From the NCBI RefSeq assembly GCF_000213175.1, contig NW_009799099.1:3908473-3972472 (forward strand): a stretch of DNA of 64,000 nucleotides, read 5' to 3'. Below are positions 25,129 to 36,075 of this stretch, one piece after another. Source of the stretch: Neurospora tetrasperma FGSC 2508. Lineage: Eukaryota > Ascomycota > Sordariomycetes > Sordariales > Sordariaceae. Position 1 is the first letter of the stretch, and every line of letters starts with the position of its first letter. Both the position numbers and the translations under genes were made by a program. A model generated the notes under the pieces. The model saw only the letters and a program-made list of their open reading frames with translations. It made no database searches and was not told the DNA's origin.

Positions 25129-27233
25129 GCTGCTTGGTTGTTCTTAAAGTTTGGCGCGTGGTGATATTCCAAGACGTTACCTCTACTTCAGCAAAAAACA
25201 AACGAAAGAAAGAACGCGTGAAGAAGTCTTGCCCTCGGAGAAGAAAAAAAAAATGTGGTTGCCTTCTGTCGATCGCCTAGTCCTGTTTCATGCTTCGGCA
25301 GGCACTTTCTGTGACGCAGCGGACCCTGAGTACCTTTGCGGTTCACTGCGGGGTTTCACAGTAGTGTAGTGTAACTCAAAATTAGCTTCGTCACCTAGTG
25401 GAGGTTCATCTGATAGACCCCACCATTCAGCCGTGTAACTGTTCCATTGAGTTTTGGTCCAGGGGTTCCGCAGCTCACTGAGCCAAACTCAAATGGGGCA
25501 AAGATCAATTTCTATAGCGCTGTCTGTTAGCGGCGGGCCGCCAGTAGGTATCCACCACCATCGGGGCATGAATCTCGGCTGGCTAGGTTGTTCTTCTATG
25601 CAACCAAGAGACCGGGAAGGTTTGTGACCATCAATATCGTGACTGGACTTTGATCAACGGCGACGCAGGCTCTGTCGGCGGCCGAGAATGGACGCGTCTC
25701 CAGACACTCTCCGAAGACCAGCCACAATGTCCCGGGCTTCCATGATCAAGTTGTCCAGGCTGTCTCTTCACCAGACGGTGGCTTCGGAGGAGGAAGTACT
25801 GTACCGAGCCAGGTCCTTCCTGCAACTCTACCTACCTAGATAGGTAGGTAAGATGTACCTGATGACTTCATTGTGAAGTACTAACTCATCGCGACTGTCA
25901 ACATATGGACGTAGGGTAACCGCCTAGGCCGAATTACCTGCTGTGCTACTACAGTACATCCAGGTGCTTGAGCTAGAGCCGCAGAATAAGCCAAGTACAA
26001 AATGTGTTGGTGATGCTGACGGTGCCTTCCTCCTGAGGTACTTACCGTAATGGGCGCCGTGTTCGAAGCGGAAGGAGCGTCATCGCCGGGCCATGAGGGC
26101 ATCTCATCGACGCAAGCAAAAACTTGACTACCCACAGGTAGAAGTAGGTAGTAGGTAGGTAGGTATTTTTCCTCCTCCCACAATCCCTTTTCTCTTCAGG
26201 TTTCCACGCTCTTTTCTCGTCCGCTCTTTCGCATTCTTCGTTCTCCTTCAGGCTTTCTTGAACACACTCACTTTCATATGAGTATGTGCAAAAGACGCCA
26301 TCTCACGTTATTCGTCGCGATCACTCGCTGATCGGTCAATCTGACGAGTTCTCTACTGAGGACGTCTTGTCGGCGCTGGATTGGCCTGCTGGATCTCTTG
26401 CCAAAATGTATGTCCGAAGTCGGGCTCGTATTGATGAATAAACCCCCCCCCCTCTCCCCCAGTGTCGCGGCTACGCTAGGATGCTGGGGCGTCTGCTTCA
26501 CACCTGTAGTGTACATACGTACCTTCAGTTCTGGAGACGTCGCTAGTCTGCGGATCCGGTTCCTCTTTACCCAGTCGGGCTCGGGCCTTGACTTTCTGTT
26601 AGTAACAGACTTCACCGTCCCATGGCACATGACTGGACTTATTTTCAACATCCTTTGCGTCAACCTTCTGTAGCCGCCATTTTTGTGTTGACTGGTCTTC
26701 TCACGAGTCGTCGCACGTCCAAGTTGGGCCTGACCTTTCTCGAAAGGTGTGGATGAAGTCGACATCTTCGCCTGGTTTCTCCTTCTGCTACCTATTTCAA
26801 GCTTTGTTGCCCTTGACCAGGCACTTTGAGTGGTTGCACTGTTCGATCCCGAGACCGCTTCTTTTTCTGGGAGCTTCCAGACCGTGAAATCCCTATTTCT
26901 GTTTGCTCATATTGAACCGAACCATCTGGACTCTGTCACCGCCTCCATTGCTCGTCTTCGTTGAAAGAGTGTGGTGGTTATTTTTAAGTTGGGTGGAGGT
27001 GTGACGCTGGTAAAACAGGCCTGGAATTGCTTGACTAACAAAAATCTTTATGGTCGGATCGTCGGCCGAGGTGTCTCCGGCCACCGGTGCGTCAAGGGTC
27101 CTTTTTTTTTTTTTTTTTCCTTATATAAATTCAAAGGTAGCCACTGGGGCAAAGTCGACTACGTCAAAAGTTTCCCGAAAGTCGAACAACAAGAGGCAGT
27201 GCCAGATTCGACAATCAACGCCCTATCGACACA
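25129..27233. other. Long intergenic region with promoters of the divergent NAP and asparaginase genes
   Basis: About 2.1 kb separates the two divergent start codons. It contains GTAGGTAG/ACCTACCT short repeats (25831-25852 and 26144-26164), a C-rich run at 26442-26461 and an 18-T tract at 27102-27118 about 115 bases upstream of the asparaginase ATG. The pyrimidine-rich stretch just upstream of 27,234 resembles a fungal 5' leader. No convincing coding or RNA gene was found. Confidence 0.5.
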
Positions 27234-29134
27234 ATGGGTCAGGTTTCGTTCGAGGGGAAGAACCCCGAGTCTCACTACCCCGAGTCAAGGGTGCTTATCA
27301 TCATGACAGGCGGTACAATATGCATGCAACCGTCTGCAGATGGTCTGGTTCCCATGACGGGCTTCTTGAAGAACGCTATGGCTCCTCGCCCTTCGTTCAA
27401 TGATCCTACCGCTCCGAATGGTAATTTGCTTGTGAATCTACACCGGATGGAAACCCTTACTGACCAAGTGCAGTTCAGCTTCGGGCATACAAGAACGGGG
27501 CTAAATTGACGTTGGACAGCCTGAGAACACCAGTCAGCGCGTATTCTCGTCATATCCGTTATGGCATCCTTGAGTTTACCCCCCTGCTCGACTCGAGTTC
27601 CATTTCTTCCATGGGATGGACCGAGATCGCGCTTACCATCAAGGAGAACTACCACATGTTCGACGGCTTCGTGGTGTTGCATGGAACCGATTCCCTAGCA
27701 TATACGGCCTCGGCCCTTTCTTTCATGATGTCGGATCTCGGGAAGCCGGTCATCCTTACAGGGTCGCAAGCCTCCATCTTTGCTCTCCAGTCTGATGCAG
27801 TTGACAACCTTCTTGGCTCGCTCATCATCGCGGGAACCTTCGTTATCCCCGAAGTCTGCCTATTCTTCCACCACACCTTGTACCGCGGCAACAGGACGAC
27901 CAAGGTATCGGCTTCCTCTTTCGAGGCATTCGACAGCCCTAACTGCGATCCGCTGGCCAAGGTCACAAGTCTAGGAGTGGATGTTAATTGGGGGCTGATT
28001 CGACGGCCCACTCAAATTGCCGAATTTCAAGTGACAAAATATCTCGACACCGCACATGTGGCCTGTTTACGTATCTTCCCCGGAATCAAGCCTGAGATGA
28101 TCGAATCCGTTCTAAAAGTCCCAGACCTCCGTGGTTTGATCCTCGAGACGTTCGGCATGGGCAATGCACCGGGCGGCGTTGATGGCAGTCTGACCAAGGT
28201 CATCAAGGAAGCCATTGACCGTGGAACTGTCATTGTCAACGTGAGCCAATGCACAAATGGCTTCGTCTCGCCACTCTATGCCCCCGGAACCGTACTGGGA
28301 AGAGCCGGCGTGGTATTTGGCCATGATCTGACTACCGAAGCGGCTCTGACGAAGCTATCCTATCTCCTGGCTCTGCCAAACCTTACCTACTCTGAGATTA
28401 CAGCACGGATGTCGCAATCGCTACGTGGGGAGATGACAGAAATGGCAACGCCCTCTTTCTCGCATCCCGCAGGGAGCATCGATTCGGCTATGGCATGGCT
28501 GCCTGCTGCAGGTATGTACAAGGCTCCTTCAACACGCTACTCCTTTTTAACATCAGCTAATTATTGATCAGACACCGCTTTCACGGCTCTTGGCTACGCC
28601 ATCCGCAACGGGGATCTACGGACTGTTCGCGAAATCCTTGAGGGTGACGAGTTCAACCATCAGCTCCTCAAGAGGGCTGATTACGTCGGCAACACCCCTG
28701 TGCATCTTGCCGCGGTTGGGCCCAATCCAGATGTTCTTCACGAGTTGCTGCTTCGTGGTGCTAGTGTACATCCACGTAACTATGCAAACCACACACCTCT
28801 TTATCTTGCAGAAAAGATGGGTAACGTGGAGAATGTGAAATTGCTGAAGGAGGCTGGGGCGCACTTGTGGAGGACAGAGCCGCATTCAGGCAATGTATCC
28901 GAAGCAGGGGACCTAGCGAGTACGACAGACGTTGCTTCAGTTGGTGCCGCAGACGATGAGAAGGAGGTGAAAGATGTTGCTGAACACAGGTCCAACGAAA
29001 AGGAGCAGAAGACAAGTGACCAGGTGGCAGACACGGTGTCTCCTCGGCATGGATTGGATAAAAGTCATCTGGTTACAGACGAATCCTTGGTCCACGGTCT
29101 GAAGAAAGAGGATATTGGCAAGTTTGTCAATTAG
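27234..29134 (+). CDS. Cytosolic-type L-asparaginase with C-terminal ankyrin repeats
   Basis: Exons 27234-27420, 27474-28511 and 28572-29134, with introns of 53 and 60 bp; product 595 aa. The enzyme hydrolyses L-asparagine to aspartate and ammonia. Visible: the first catalytic Thr block (IIMTGGTI), the second block HGTDSLAYTASALSF with the Thr-Asp pair, the GNRTTKVSA segment, the FGMGNAP block and a late LTKLSYLLA. No signal peptide is present, so the protein is probably intracellular. After the join at ADTAF the third exon adds ankyrin-type repeats (NTPVHLAAVG, HTPLYLAEKMGN) and a polar, Glu/Lys-rich tail. The same asparaginase-ankyrin architecture is known in the animal ASPG/60-kDa lysophospholipase group. 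I chose the first-intron acceptor at 27473 because the other AG (27478) leads to an early stop. Confidence 0.88.
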
Positions 29135-31295
29135 ACCTGGGCGTACCTTGGGCTGGGGAAACGGAAACAAAGGGATATGCGGGATGGGAGAGGAAAACAT
29201 AGGGAACAGCAAATATATTTTCTAGAAGGTGGTGTATCCTCCATCAACGAACATCTCTGGCTGAAACGGAATCTAATTCTTTGGGCTCAGAAAGACCGTC
29301 TAACACAAGTTGACGTGTTCAACGCCAGCCAGGGACACTGTATACCCGTGTGCCCTTGCACCATTGAGCATGCTGTTGGGTAGGTTTATGACCTAGATTT
29401 CAAAATGACAGCCCAGCCTGAAGTGCGACCTACTATACCCTATTGAGTGATTGCGGAGCTTGTACACTTCCTATACTATGTACGTGGGCGTAAGGCCAAG
29501 ACAGGATGATCCTCAATGGCTAATCACAGTGCTTCAAACAGGAAGTCCAGAATCAATCACCCGTTGACATCACTTCTTTATCGCCGAGTTTCCCTTTCTG
29601 TAGATCACTGTAAGATAATTCTGGGTCATCAAAAACACATGAATTATTTTGCTGGAGAAACAGCGGGGAATACGAAAACGAAGTTGATCTTCATTATAAG
29701 CCTCATTCTCAAGGTTACATGAACCGATTTGAGACAAGCTTGCGCCTAACTTACATATAATATCTTCCTAAAAGGAATCATTATTGGTGCGCTTCGGAGC
29801 TCTTTGATCATATTTTCCCAGCCGCAAAGCCAAACCCCCTGTCAACAAAGTAGGCTTACAGCTTGAGGCTCTGCGAAGCCAAACAGATGTACGTTCATGG
29901 CACCCTACCTCGACCGCGTTGAACCAAAACGACGAAGCTGAGGTTCTCGGCACAAGAGAGCAACCGTTCGTTAACGTTAGTTCCTTGTAGCGCGGGGTAG
30001 TAACGAACGTACCACTTTCAAGTCCTAGGTAGATTAGAATTTTGGCCATCCGTCGGCCCTGTGACATGTTGTTCAAGGAGCAACTGCATTGGCTAGGCAA
30101 ACTTTCCAAACTGACCCATGTACAGATAAGCAAGCCTCATACAAGAAAAGCATCTACACCATGAAGTACGCGGCCAGCGTGCAACCTTTCACTGAGTCAA
30201 GGAACATATCGGGTCGTGGACCCGATGGACCAATCTCCCAGGGAAGGGCCAGCATTATTGGACTTTTGACTCTCTTCGGTGAGAAAAGAGCGGGTGTTTT
30301 CTGAAGTGCTTTCATAACTTCAGGAGCCCAGCTGAGACATAGAGGAAAACAGCATCTCTCATGGTCTCCTTCAACCCCGTACTCTACTTCCGGCTGCCTG
30401 CTTGTGGTCATCTTCACGACGGGCCTTCTCACGGAAGACTGGTTCCCGTCCATAGATGAGGCTAGGCCCCTGTTGTGTCTCTTATTTCTTTCCTGGGAAC
30501 AGAGAAGTAATAACGGAACTTTCCTGTCCCGACAAACAAGGAAATATGGCAACATGTATGAGGGGCAGAAACTGTGATGGATAACGACATGGGACGCTGG
30601 ATAGCTGCCTTACTATGCTGAGCTACCTTGGAGCTTGGCTACCAAAACACCAGTAATCCAACTTTATGTCCTATTGGCACCAAGAGGACACGCACAAACA
30701 TCACATTCAAAGCTGGGGCCTAAGCAGAACCGAGACATGCAAGCATGTGCTTCATCAGATGTTTGTCTGTTAGTCCCTCCTACACTTTGCATTCCTTGGG
30801 TGTCCTCCCTCAGGTTTTGGGGAGCGTATCCAGACAGTGATACACGTTTGTTGTTGTGGAACTTGAAACGTGAAGAGAGCGTTGGACAGAGGGAATACTA
30901 GGAGGATAGCCCACTCTTCTTTTACCTCGCACGGTACCGCATGATTGGTAACAAGGGTTGGGTGGGTGATGGCAGCTCCCCTCCCATGTCCTCCTTGATC
31001 GTTACGATAATTGCCAACATGTATGGTGTATGGACTACCTAGCTAGAAGGCCCACCGACAAGGCTGAATATCTCCTCCCGCTCTTCTCTTTCAGAAAATC
31101 AAGTTTCAGCTGCTCCACTATCAGCTATTGCCCCCTCTCCTGGCCATCACGAGGTGTCTGGCGATGAAGCAGGAAGGAGGAGGTATAAGGTCACTAACGC
31201 CCAACGCCTTCATGACATATCCTGACGGACTGTATCGTCTATAACTGCATACAACATCACCTCGTTGATCATCGTATCGTCGTTCTTTCGTCAAC
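29135..31295. other. Intergenic region, about 2.2 kb
   Basis: It follows the asparaginase gene and precedes the BCS1-like gene. ORFs of 68-133 codons occur on both strands, none with a recognisable domain. A tRNA-type B box was looked for by eye and not found. The last 100 bases before 31,296 are C/T-rich and end in TCAACATGG, a good start context. Confidence 0.45.
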
Positions 31296-34055
31296 ATGGA
31301 CTGTCACATGCTTATGATCTGGGTACTCTCCACGCTGGTAGATGCCTCTCCCGACAGTGGCGAGGCCATCAACATCACCACAACCACCATCAACGATACT
31401 ACCCAGGCCCCGACAATGTTACTGCCTGACAACCTCCTGGCGAGCCTCAGCCCCATGCTGGACATGTACCTTCCACCGGCCGTCAGAGACTTCCTAGTGT
31501 CCTGTCACCGAGCAATCACCAGCTGGCTCGGCTTCGATCCCACAATCCTCCTATCCCTGGGTCCTATCGTATGGGCCGCCAAAAGACTCTGGTCCGAGGT
31601 AAAAATGCTGGTGGTCGAAGACATCATCTGCAACTGGTTCACCGCCAGAGTCGAAGTCGGTGACGACGACCCGATCTTCATCCACATCATGCGTTGGGTC
31701 GCCATCCAGCCCAGCTCAGCCAAGACACGCTTCCTTCAAGCCGACACCATAGCCGGCAGCGCCGACGACCATGACGAGGACGACGAGGCCGGAGCTGCAG
31801 CCGCTGCCGGAGCTGCCGCTGTCAAAACCGCTATTACCACCACGGCCACTACCGTCATCACCAGCACCAGCACTACCAATACCACAGACCCTTCTAACAC
31901 CACTACCACCGCCAAAAACAAGAAAAAACAAGCCCCCACCATCCTCCCCAACGGCGAAGCCTGCCTCAACTTCTCCACTCACAAGCACCAAAAACCCCCT
32001 CGCTTCCTCCCCGCCGTCAACGTGCCCTACACCTTCACCTTCGCCGGCACCTACTTCTGGCTCAACCGGACGCGCTCCAACATTGCGCACCAGTCCGAGT
32101 GGCGGGGTCTTTCCATGCGTCGCGAGGAGAACCTCGTCATCACCTGCGTCGGCTTCTCCGCCGGGCCCATCAAGAACTTTATCCAGTTCACCAAAGAATG
32201 GAACCACAACCGCCAGGCGGCCACGACCGTGGTGCGCCGTCCGGCGCGGCCCGAGATGCGCATTTATGGCGGCCGACATGTCTGGGCCGAGGTGGCGGAT
32301 CGGCCCATCCGGCCCATGGACACGGTGGTGTTGGACGAGAAGCAAAAGTTGATGGTGTTGCAGGATATGAACGAGTATCTGCACAGGGACACGGCGCAGT
32401 GGTATGGCGAGCGGGGGATCCCGTTGCGCAGGGGGTACCTGTTTCATGGCCCGCCGGGGACGGGCAAGACGAGCTTGAGTTTTGCGCTGGCGGGGGTGTT
32501 TGGGCTGGATATCTTTGTGATCTCGCTGTTGGATCAGAATCTGACGGAAGACGATCTGGCGATGTTGTTTACGAATTTGCCGAGACGGTGTGTGGTGCTG
32601 TTGGAGGATATTGATACGGCGGGATTGGTAAATAGAAAGGATGAGACGGATGAGGAGAGTAGTGGTAGTGAGAGTAGTGGTAGTGATGGGGGTGGGAGTA
32701 GTGATAGTGACGATGATTATTTGATGAGTGAGAAGAAGAGGGCACTGGAGGTGATATTTTTGGAGGGCAAGTTGGCGAGGAAGAAGAGGAAAGGCAAGGG
32801 AAAGCAGGTGACGGCGGAGCAGGGGGCTCTTGAGAAGGAACTGGCGGAGAAGTTGGCTGCCTTGAAGGAGATGCTTAAAGAGGGTAATGACGAGGAAAAG
32901 GCAGATGAGAAGGTTACTGACGAAAAGAATACCACTTCTGAAAAGGAGGAACAGGAACCTGCTGCCCCCGAGGGCGAAGCGAAGCCCACCTTCTCTGCAC
33001 GCGACGACGGCGAACCCGGTGAGAAAATGACAAAACACGAATCTAGCAGCACCACCGACAAGAAGAAGAAGAAGAAGCCCATGACGGCCAAAGAGAAGAA
33101 GCACAAGAAGAAGCAGAAGAGAAAAAGGATGTCGAAGACGTTCGCTGCCACGTCGCTTCATAACCTGGACTTGATCCGGAGACAGTACGGTCGCAGACGG
33201 TCGTCCCCATACGACCGAGAACGGGGCATTTCGCTATCAGGTTTACTCAACGCCATCGACGGCGTTGCCTCGCATGAAGGCCGCGTGCTCATCATGACAA
33301 CCAATAAGCCAGAGAAGCTAGACGAAGCACTACTTCGACCGGGCAGGGTTGACATCCAGATCGCGTTCCTCAACGCCACGCAGGAACAAGTCAGAGAGCT
33401 GTTTGAGAGGATGTACGAAGCCGATGTGGTGGACCCAGCCACGGTAACATTTACCCAGGTTGGGAATAAACTCACAGCTAGCACCACATCGGCAGCTACT
33501 ACATTGCCTCCAGTCGTTCATTCTCCTCATACGGGGGTTACCTCTCCGGATGGCACCGGCACCGGCACCACCGCTGAGAAGGATGAAGAAAAACAACAAC
33601 AGCCCCCCATAGACCCCAAGATCGTTGATCTCAAACTCCTCGACAACAACAACAACCTCCGCAAGTCCTCCGTCAGCAGTTGCTCTAGTGACGCAACTGT
33701 CATTGGCGAAGAGGACAACGCCGCTGCTCCTCCTCTTGTTCCCACCATCACCGCCGCCGCCGCGGCGACAGCCAAAGACAAGGAGAAACAACAAGAACCA
33801 GCAGAAGAAAAGACGGAAAGTCCCGTCCCTCTCCACATCAATCCCTTAACTAGGCAAGAACTCCAAAAGATCGCAAGGGAGTTTTCCCTGAAAATCCCGG
33901 CATCCCAGATCCTCAGTCCGGCGGAGATCCAGGGCTTTCTGTTGAGGCGCAAGAAGGACCCCAGAAGGGCGTTGGCGGAGGTGGATAAGTGGGTGGAGGA
34001 GCTGGTCAAGGCGAAGGAGAGTAAGAGCAAGATTTTGGATGCTAAGGCTATTTGA
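31296..34055 (+). CDS. BCS1-like AAA ATPase with a large low-complexity insertion in the ATPase domain
   Basis: A single exon of 919 aa. Residues about 40-300 form a BCS1 N-terminal domain with a hydrophobic span near the N-terminus, interrupted by an Ala/Thr/Asn-rich insert. The AAA core has Walker A GPPGTGKT (residues 385-392) and Walker B LLEDID (Glu437, Asp438, Asp440). After Walker B comes about 190 residues of Ser/Asp/Glu/Lys-rich sequence with poly-Lys blocks before the core resumes at GISLSGLLNAIDG (from residue 644) and NKPEKLDEALLRPGR. A second Thr/Pro/Gln-rich insert lies at about 720-860. True Bcs1 sits in the mitochondrial inner membrane and moves folded Rieske protein; Pezizomycotina carry many BCS1-like paralogues of unknown role. 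This one is much longer than the roughly 450-aa chaperone, so I call it a paralogue, not the chaperone itself. Confidence 0.85.
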   Translation: MDCHMLMIWVLSTLVDASPDSGEAINITTTTINDTTQAPTMLLPDNLLASLSPMLDMYLPPAVRDFLVSCHRAITSWLGFDPTILLSLGPIVWAAKRLWSEVKMLVVEDIICNWFTARVEVGDDDPIFIHIMRWVAIQPSSAKTRFLQADTIAGSADDHDEDDEAGAAAAAGAAAVKTAITTTATTVITSTSTTNTTDPSNTTTTAKNKKKQAPTILPNGEACLNFSTHKHQKPPRFLPAVNVPYTFTFAGTYFWLNRTRSNIAHQSEWRGLSMRREENLVITCVGFSAGPIKNFIQFTKEWNHNRQAATTVVRRPARPEMRIYGGRHVWAEVADRPIRPMDTVVLDEKQKLMVLQDMNEYLHRDTAQWYGERGIPLRRGYLFHGPPGTGKTSLSFALAGVFGLDIFVISLLDQNLTEDDLAMLFTNLPRRCVVLLEDIDTAGLVNRKDETDEESSGSESSGSDGGGSSDSDDDYLMSEKKRALEVIFLEGKLARKKRKGKGKQVTAEQGALEKELAEKLAALKEMLKEGNDEEKADEKVTDEKNTTSEKEEQEPAAPEGEAKPTFSARDDGEPGEKMTKHESSSTTDKKKKKKPMTAKEKKHKKKQKRKRMSKTFAATSLHNLDLIRRQYGRRRSSPYDRERGISLSGLLNAIDGVASHEGRVLIMTTNKPEKLDEALLRPGRVDIQIAFLNATQEQVRELFERMYEADVVDPATVTFTQVGNKLTASTTSAATTLPPVVHSPHTGVTSPDGTGTGTTAEKDEEKQQQPPIDPKIVDLKLLDNNNNLRKSSVSSCSSDATVIGEEDNAAAPPLVPTITAAAAATAKDKEKQQEPAEEKTESPVPLHINPLTRQELQKIAREFSLKIPASQILSPAEIQGFLLRRKKDPRRALAEVDKWVEELVKAKESKSKILDAKAI

Positions 34056-34546
34056 AGTGTGGTGGTGGTTGAATGTTGGTTTGGTAGTTATGGGTTGTGG
34101 AAGAGAGCAAGGACGGCTGGTTGGGTGGTTGGGTGGGTTTGGATATTCAATGTTGCTGGTGCTCCTAGATCAGGTAAGTTGCAATAGCAGGCAGCCATTT
34201 CTTTTTTTTCCTCTTCAATTGAAGAGGTGATCCAAAAGCACTTGGTTAAGGGTAGGAGGAACTGCTGATCGTGCTAATCTAAGAGAATTTTTTTTGGTCA
34301 AGTCGGGTCAAACGAGCAGTATGAAATATGATGGAGGATTATAGTTCAACCTACCTCATGTGAGCTATGTATGGCAGCAATTTCCTTGGAGGTGTTTTGG
34401 AATCATTCTGAATTACCTATTATTATTGACTTCTTTTTGAAGTGATCGACAGAGGGCAAAGAAATGTCCATTCGTATTTCGTGATATGCTGATGATTGCT
34501 TCTTCCTAATGCGGCCATGCCTCATGTATCCTCTCAAGCCTTCAAA
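34056..34546. other. Intergenic region between convergent BCS1-like and LSM5 genes
   Basis: About 490 bases with T-rich and A-rich tracts. It presumably contains both 3' untranslated regions. No feature is supported. Confidence 0.5.
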
Positions 34547-35151
34547 TCAGGCAGATGCCGCAATTGGGCCTTCACCACCGGGAATCAACTGAGCACAGCT
34601 GTTAGTTGTTTGTAAACGCGAGCTTGATGACGATGATGACCCACCATGCAGATGTTGTTGCCGTTCAACAGGATCTTCTTCAACTTGGTGTGGTTGCCGG
34701 AGTAGTCGCTGATCGAGCAAGAGTGAAATTAGTAATGACTTTCATGAACTACTTTCAGAGTAGGACGTATCGTACAACTCAGTGACGTCCTCCAAAACCA
34801 TGTCTATTTGAAAGTAGGTTAGCATAAGGCTCCGTGGGACGATATGAAGACACGGGATGATGAGGAGAGGTCCGCTACTTACTAACGTAGTCATCGAAAC
34901 CAACAAGAGTGCCGGAGAACTCTGTTATCATCCCATCCTCAGTCAGCACATCCATCGATAAGTCAAAGTCCAGCAGGGACAGCTAGGATGGCATAACGTG
35001 CCCTTGTCTCCCTTCATGACAACCCAGATGCGGGAGCCAACACACTTGTCGATGAGCTCTGGGGAAAAAGCACCACGTTAGCTGTCTTATTCTTGCATTG
35101 ATACCCGTATGAGCTCTCTCACTCACCGAGAGGAAGTAATTGAGAGGCCAT
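34547..35151 (-). CDS. LSM5: LSM5, U6 snRNA-associated Sm-like protein
   Basis: Six short exons on the minus strand: 35151-35127, 35058-35002, 34921-34883, 34803-34776, 34708-34645 and 34588-34547. The introns are 68, 80, 79, 67 and 56 bp. The spliced product is 84 aa. LSM5 is a ring subunit of the LSM2-8 complex, which binds the U6 snRNA 3' end in the nucleus, and of LSM1-7, which promotes decapping and mRNA decay in the cytoplasm. The Sm1 motif (WVVMKGDKEFSGTLVGFDDY, VNMVLEDV) and Sm2 motif (LLNGNNICMLIPGG) are complete and match LSM5 specifically. The second intron uses a GC donor (GCACGT) instead of GT; no GT donor gives an uninterrupted Sm fold. No ORF longer than about 28 codons covers it, so it is easily missed. 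Confidence 0.93.
34922..35001 (-). other. GC-AG intron in LSM5
   Basis: The 80-bp second intron of LSM5 starts with GCACGT and ends with AACAG on the minus strand. Joining 35002 to 34921 gives GDKEFSG, the expected LSM5 sequence, in phase. A nearby GT (four bases further in) would shift the frame. GC-AG introns are a known minor class, usually with a strong donor otherwise; here the exon side (AAGG) pairs well with U1. Confidence 0.8.
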
Positions 35152-36075
35152 GTTGTATGTGGTGTGGAAGGGTCGAGTCTTTAGGTAAGTCTGGATGTCG
35201 AAAGGGACGTTCAGTGGCCGTTCACTGAGCTTCGATTGTGAGGCCAAGGCGACGGGGCGCACGTAGCTGTTGTACAGTGAAAAAGGTCAGCAATTCCCAC
35301 AGTATCAGCGTGAACTCGGATTCTTGGCGCAGCTTATGCTTGTACCCATGCATATGAGAATAAACGGGGTATCTAGGCTTCAGCAGCGACTCGGCAGCGG
35401 CTGGACGTCGTGACAGCGCTGCTGTTGCAGTGGCAACCGAATCAATTCACATCGATGCTTCCTTGTGAACAAAGCAAACAGTTTGTGATTTTAGTATTCG
35501 GAGGCAACCAAATACGTTCGCGTTTCTGCCTGCCACCAGCCAACGTTGCCCGTGACAAGGTATTTCTCCGTCCAATATTTGTTCAACGGCTTGAAGTTTC
35601 AACGTCCACTCCGTCTCCGACTTCTTCTCTTCCCCCACTTTGACCGAACCAACATTAAATCAATGCCCTGAAACCACCACCTTTTCGTCTCGTTCTGTCA
35701 GCATTCAAACGAATCGACAGGTCATGGCGCAGTTCTCTGGGCCTTAACAACCTGCAACATCACTTACTACCTACCTACCTCTACCTACCACGCACTCGGC
35801 AACTTTGTGATCGGCGCTTGCCATCCATCGCTATAATGAGGTCCCCGCACCCTATACCACAAGCCATCGGCGCCGGTGCCAACGCCGTAAACAGTACCAC
35901 CAGCTTGAGTCTGAGGCAATGCCGGCGGCGTTTCTTTGCTTCTTCGCCCTCATCTTCGATTCCTTCCGCGTCCCGTTATCCAGTGTAGGTTCACTGGCTC
36001 TTCCAGGTCCTTACTACTTCTCCGTGTATTTTTGGCTGACCAGGGTTTTTACACAAATCAAGACATCTTGGCGCC
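35152..36075. promoter_or_regulatory. Bidirectional intergenic region between LSM5 and the exonuclease gene
   Basis: It lies between divergent start codons. A run of CTACCTAC repeats at 35766-35789 is a plausible promoter element or microsatellite. From 35836 an ATG opens a 47-codon stretch with an Arg-rich, Ser-rich N-terminus (RQCRRRFFASS) that stops at 35979. It could be an upstream ORF, or a first exon carrying a mitochondrial presequence spliced to the frame at 36,044 or nearby; I could not find a consensus donor that makes the frames match. Confidence 0.45.

Noticed and set aside
26820-26900. A possible tRNA because of a GTTCGATCCC sequence near 26,850
   Set aside because: No matching acceptor or anticodon stems could be folded around it by eye.
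31716-33161. A 481-codon ORF on the minus strand
   Set aside because: It is antisense to the BCS1-like gene. Its poly-Leu/Arg/His composition mirrors the low-complexity Lys/Glu and Thr tracts of the real frame.
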